33,250 nucleotides of DNA from NCBI GenBank assembly GCA_900315955.1, contig ONBC01000019.1, positions 1 through 33,250 on the forward strand, written 5' to 3'. Of this stretch, positions 30,446 through 33,250 are shown piece after piece. Source of the stretch: an uncultured Prevotella sp. (GTDB lineage: Bacteria; Bacteroidota; Bacteroidia; Bacteroidales; Bacteroidaceae). A program made the translations under genes and the position numbers. Numbering within the stretch: the stretch's first letter is position 1; each line of letters opens with the position of its first letter. Under the pieces are notes generated by a model that searched no databases, had not been told where the DNA came from, and worked only from the letters and a program-made list of their open reading frames with translations.

Positions 30446-32026
30446 TTCCACTTCCCACTCATCCACCGTGTGCTTGTCGGTATCGAAGCGGATACCGACC
30501 TTTACCACCCGCCGGCCGTCGGAGACATAAGGCTTGGCATAGCCGCGGGTCTCGATCTGCTCGAGGGCGTGCCGGGCCGTGTCGCCGACTTTCAGTTCCA
30601 TGACATAGATGGTGTCGGGCATGAGGATGACCATGTCCACGCGGGCACCCGCCACCTTCACCTGCGTGCGCGCATAGACGTTGAGCATGGAGAAGATGAG
30701 GTAGAAGGTGTATTCATAGAACCCCTCCTTCGTCTTTGCCTCGGCGAGCTTCTGCTTGAAACCCTCGACGTAGGGGATGCCCGCGAGATACGACTGCATG
30801 TGCCGCATGGCAAGGTCTATGTCGCCCTGCTTGAGGGCTTTCCAGAACTTCGCCGCAAAACCGATCTGCACGTCGCCGCTGTTCAAGCCCGTGTAGGTGG
30901 GCAGCAGACCATAGATATAGCCTACGCGCACCTCCTGGTTGGGGATGGCAAGGTAGTAGGCCTCCGTGTCGGGGTCGTAGTCCTTGATGGTGAGGTATCC
31001 GCTCTGATAGAGCAGTGGCAGGGCATCCTTCATGTTCTCCGTAGGCTGGTCGAACGCCGACTCCGGCACGTCGAGCGAGTCGAGCGAGGTGATGTCGGTA
31101 TGGAAATGCTGCAGCTGCCTGATGAGGAAGGTCGGCGTGCCCGAGGCAAACCAGTAGTTCTTCAGCTTGCGATGCAGAAAACACGTGAGCAGGCTGAAAG
31201 GGTTATACACCTCCGGCGAGTTGGCGGCAAAATGATAACCGTCGTATTGCTGTTTGAGCTTGTCGTGCATCTGCTCGGGTGAGATTTTGGAGGCCTCAGC
31301 CAGCCGCTCCACATCGGGCCACAAGGTCGTGCACAGCTCTTCTTCCGTAAACCCGCAGAGCGTGGCATAGGTTTCATCAAGCGTGACATTGACCAGGTTG
31401 TTGATGGTGGAGAAGATGCTCAGTTGCGAGAACTTTGTGATGCCGGTGATGAAGCAAAACTTTATGTAAGCCTCATTGGCTTTCAACGGGACATAGAACT
31501 CCTGCATGATCTTGCGCATGGCATCGAGCGTGGACTGGGTATGGAGTACGTCAAGCAGCGGAGCGTCGTATTCGTCGATGATGACCACCACCTGTCTGCC
31601 TGTCGTTTTATAAAGTCGTCTGATCATCCCTTCAAGTTTCTCGCCGGGTGTCACCTCATCGCTAAAATCCTCATAGACATCGAGCCGCTTGAGCAACAAG
31701 ACCAATGAGCGCTGAAGCTCCTGGGCCGACGACTTCCCTTTGACAATACTCAGATCAATATGGATGACGGGATACCGCATCCATTCCTTTTCCAACGGCA
31801 TGATCTTCAGGCCCTCAAAGAGCTCCCTGTCACCACGGAAATAGGAATCTAAGGTCGACGTGAGCAGTGATTTGCCGAAGCGCCGCGGGCGGCTCATGAA
31901 TATAAACTTGGCATAGTGTGCCAACTCCCATACGAGGTCGGTCTTGTCAACATAGATATAGTTCTCTTTTATAATCTCAGAGAAGGTCTGTATGCCAACC
32001 GGATATTTTCTCATTATCTGCTCCAT
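30428..32026 (-). CDS. AAA-ATPase-like / PD-(D/E)XK nuclease fusion protein
   Basis: Member of the family common in Bacteroidales and Clostridia that pairs an N-terminal AAA-ATPase-like domain with a C-terminal PDDEXK_9 nuclease domain. The N-terminus YPVGIQTFSEIIKENYIYVDKT is the family hallmark. Walker A is RPRRFGKSLL (GKS 51-53) and Walker B is VVVIIDEYDAPLL (DEYD 151-154). The nuclease motif RVDMVILMPDTIYVMELK (around 462-478) has intact Asp and E-L-K. The length of 532 aa is typical, so it appears functional. Role unknown; these genes are often present in many copies per genome. The last four residues come from the heptamer array. Confidence 0.88.
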   Translation of the reverse strand: MEQIMRKYPVGIQTFSEIIKENYIYVDKTDLVWELAHYAKFIFMSRPRRFGKSLLTSTLDSYFRGDRELFEGLKIMPLEKEWMRYPVIHIDLSIVKGKSSAQELQRSLVLLLKRLDVYEDFSDEVTPGEKLEGMIRRLYKTTGRQVVVIIDEYDAPLLDVLHTQSTLDAMRKIMQEFYVPLKANEAYIKFCFITGITKFSQLSIFSTINNLVNVTLDETYATLCGFTEEELCTTLWPDVERLAEASKISPEQMHDKLKQQYDGYHFAANSPEVYNPFSLLTCFLHRKLKNYWFASGTPTFLIRQLQHFHTDITSLDSLDVPESAFDQPTENMKDALPLLYQSGYLTIKDYDPDTEAYYLAIPNQEVRVGYIYGLLPTYTGLNSGDVQIGFAAKFWKALKQGDIDLAMRHMQSYLAGIPYVEGFKQKLAEAKTKEGFYEYTFYLIFSMLNVYARTQVKVAGARVDMVILMPDTIYVMELKVGDTARHALEQIETRGYAKPYVSDGRRVVKVGIRFDTDKHTVDEWEVEENVEC

Positions 32027-32049
32027 AGCCTATCTTCTTGTTTCTTTTG

Positions 32050-32080
32050 CAAACTTACGCAATTAAATTGGAATTCGCAA
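32050..32080 (-). promoter_or_regulatory. Promoter of the AAA-ATPase gene
   Basis: Minus strand: TTG (32080-32078), 20-nt spacer, TAAGTTTG (32057-32050), 23 nt upstream of ATG 32026. Confidence 0.6.
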
Positions 32081-32220
32081 CAAAACGGAGAAGATTCTTT
32101 AGAATTCAGATGAGGCTGGATCGTACTTCTCTATTTGCTCCTCCCGACTATGAACCAAGGACCCTTGACTAAAAAGAAGCCTGTCGGTTTCAAAAACCTT
32201 TGCTCTTTTTTCCTGTTTTC

Positions 32221-32253
32221 TTTGTTCCTTTTCAATGCTTTTTCGTAACTTTG
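32221..32253 (+). promoter_or_regulatory. Promoter of cysE
   Basis: TTTG (32221-32224), 21-nt spacer, TAACTTTG (32246-32253). The predicted start is near 32260, about 16 nt before ATG 32276. Confidence 0.7.
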
Positions 32254-32275
32254 CACGAAATACTGACACACAGAA

Positions 32276-33226
32276 ATGAGCAGACAAAAAACGAACCTCA
32301 TGCTTCACGACGCTATATGCCGTCTCTCCGACTCTGAATCGCTGCAGGGTCTTTTTCATGAGCATGAGGAGGGTTATCCACTTCCTTCAAGCGAGCGTCT
32401 TGAAGAGATTATCCAGTTGGCCCGTGCCATCCTCTTCCCCGGCTATTTCGGGAAGTCGCAGGTGGATCTCCATACCATCAAGTACCAGATAGGCGTCAAC
32501 GTCGAACGCTTGTATCACCTGCTCTGCGACCAGGTACTTGCCGGCCTGTGTTTCAGTCATGTTTCCGAAGATGATAATGACAAGGTGAGCATTGCCGACG
32601 GTGACCTGACGATGCAGGCGCACAACATTTCGCGCGAGCTCATCAGCCGGTTGCCGGAGATCCGCCGGGTCCTCGCCACCGATGTCGTGGCGGCCTACAA
32701 CGGCGACCCCGCGGCACACAGTCATGCCGAGATCATCTCCTGCTACCCCGTCATCAAATGTCTCACCAACTACCGCCTTGCCCATGAGCTCTATCTGATG
32801 GGTGTGCCCCTCATCCCGCGTCTCATGACGGAGCTCGCCCACTCGGAGACCGGCATCGACATCAACCCCGGCGCGTCTGTCGGTGAGTATTTCACCATCG
32901 ACCACGGCACGGGTGTCGTCATCGGCGAGACGTGTGTCATCGGGCGCAACGTCAAGCTCTACCAGGGCGTCACCCTTGGCGCCAAGAGCTTCCCGCTCGA
33001 CAAGGACGGCAACCCCATCAAGGGCATCCCACGCCATCCTATCCTCGGCGACAATGTCATCGTCTATGCCAATGCCACCGTCCTGGGTCGCGTGACGATA
33101 GGATCGGGCTCCGTCATCGGGGCCAACGTATGGGTGACGCACGACATGAAACCCGGCTCAAAGAAATATAAACAACAGAAAAAAGATATATTTGATTTAG
33201 AATTCAATAATGGAACAGGAATTTGA
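32276..33226 (+). CDS. cysE: Serine O-acetyltransferase
   Basis: Makes O-acetylserine from serine and acetyl-CoA, the first committed step of cysteine synthesis. An N-terminal helical domain of about 190 residues precedes the left-handed beta-helix built from hexapeptide repeats: IDINPGASVGEYFTIDHGTGVVIGETCVIG (catalytic Asp-His around residue 206), VKLYQGVTLGAKSF, PILGDNVIVYANATVLGRVTIG, SVIGANVWVTHD. The length of 316 aa is typical of the Bacteroidota form. A good promoter lies upstream. The 3' end overlaps the next start codon by 17 nt, so the next gene is translationally coupled. No cysK is in view. Confidence 0.94.
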   Translation: MSRQKTNLMLHDAICRLSDSESLQGLFHEHEEGYPLPSSERLEEIIQLARAILFPGYFGKSQVDLHTIKYQIGVNVERLYHLLCDQVLAGLCFSHVSEDDNDKVSIADGDLTMQAHNISRELISRLPEIRRVLATDVVAAYNGDPAAHSHAEIISCYPVIKCLTNYRLAHELYLMGVPLIPRLMTELAHSETGIDINPGASVGEYFTIDHGTGVVIGETCVIGRNVKLYQGVTLGAKSFPLDKDGNPIKGIPRHPILGDNVIVYANATVLGRVTIGSGSVIGANVWVTHDMKPGSKKYKQQKKDIFDLEFNNGTGI

Positions 33227-33250
33227 ACTCATCGCCAAGACGTTCATGGG
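33210..33250 (+). CDS. Start of a probable THUMP-domain RNA methyltransferase (partial)
   Basis: Only the first 13 codons are in the window: MEQEFELIAKTFM. The string resembles the N-terminus of Bacteroidota class I RNA methyltransferases with a THUMP domain (RlmL-like). The ATG overlaps cysE by 17 nt. The identification rests on a very short string and on my memory of the family. Confidence 0.45.
   Translation, partial: MEQEFELIAKTFM

Noticed and set aside
32099-32365. 88-codon minus-strand frame between the AAA-ATPase gene and cysE
   Set aside because: Overlaps the start of cysE and its promoter, shows no family resemblance and is Lys/Arg-rich as expected from antisense A/T-rich DNA.

Overview
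The window looks like a chromosome segment from a Bacteroidota bacterium, most likely order Bacteroidales and close to Prevotella. Three things point there. It carries the complete type IX secretion core in the order porP-gldK-gldL-gldM-gldN. Many genes are preceded by a Bacteroidota-type promoter (TTTG or TTG, a spacer of about 19-21 nt, then TAnnTTTG). Shine-Dalgarno sequences are weak or absent. I saw no rRNA, tRNA, IS element, CRISPR array or prophage.

Layout. 1-1050 has no convincing gene but is rich in hairpins. 1051-4256 (+) holds a secreted GH20 beta-hexosaminidase and rmuC. 4368-8392 (-) is a three-gene envelope-modification operon: an EptA-like phosphoethanolamine transferase followed by two membrane acyltransferases. 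8488-13664 (+) holds folP, cdaA (c-di-AMP synthase), pta, a small S23 four-helix-bundle gene and ackA. 13811-19200 (-) holds lpxH, a MIP18/SufT-like Fe-S factor and a very large SNF2 helicase. 19296-20255 (+) is an Rpn-like PD-(D/E)XK nuclease with a coding 12-bp repeat. 20256-22508 (-) is priA. 22674-29518 (-) is the T9SS operon porP-gldK-gldL-gldM-gldN followed by an outer-membrane beta-barrel gene. 29624-32026 (-) holds a DUF2795 protein, a short protein that looks like a methyltransferase without its core, and an AAA-ATPase/PD-(D/E)XK protein. 32276-33250 (+) holds cysE and the first codons of what is probably a THUMP-domain RNA methyltransferase.

The main unexplained signal is a set of intergenic tandem arrays with a strict 7-nt period. 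There are three sequence families: TTAGGAG, TTGAATG and GAAGAAT. They follow rmuC, the second acyltransferase, folP, cdaA, pta and the AAA-ATPase gene. In each case the array starts at or inside the stop codon, and it supplies the last residues of three proteins. In the sense direction each family contains one stop trinucleotide per unit. Because 7 is not a multiple of 3, each array closes all three frames within 21 nt. The arrays are often followed by the reverse-complement version before the next gene, giving large dyads; one is a perfect 31-bp inverted repeat. In pta-ackA, an AT-richer S23 gene sits between two oppositely oriented arrays, and its ATG falls exactly in the 7-nt register.

Functionally most of the window is housekeeping: folate synthesis, c-di-AMP signalling, acetate overflow metabolism (Pta/AckA), lipid A synthesis and decoration (LpxH, Ept-like), replication restart (PriA), cysteine synthesis (CysE) and type IX secretion.
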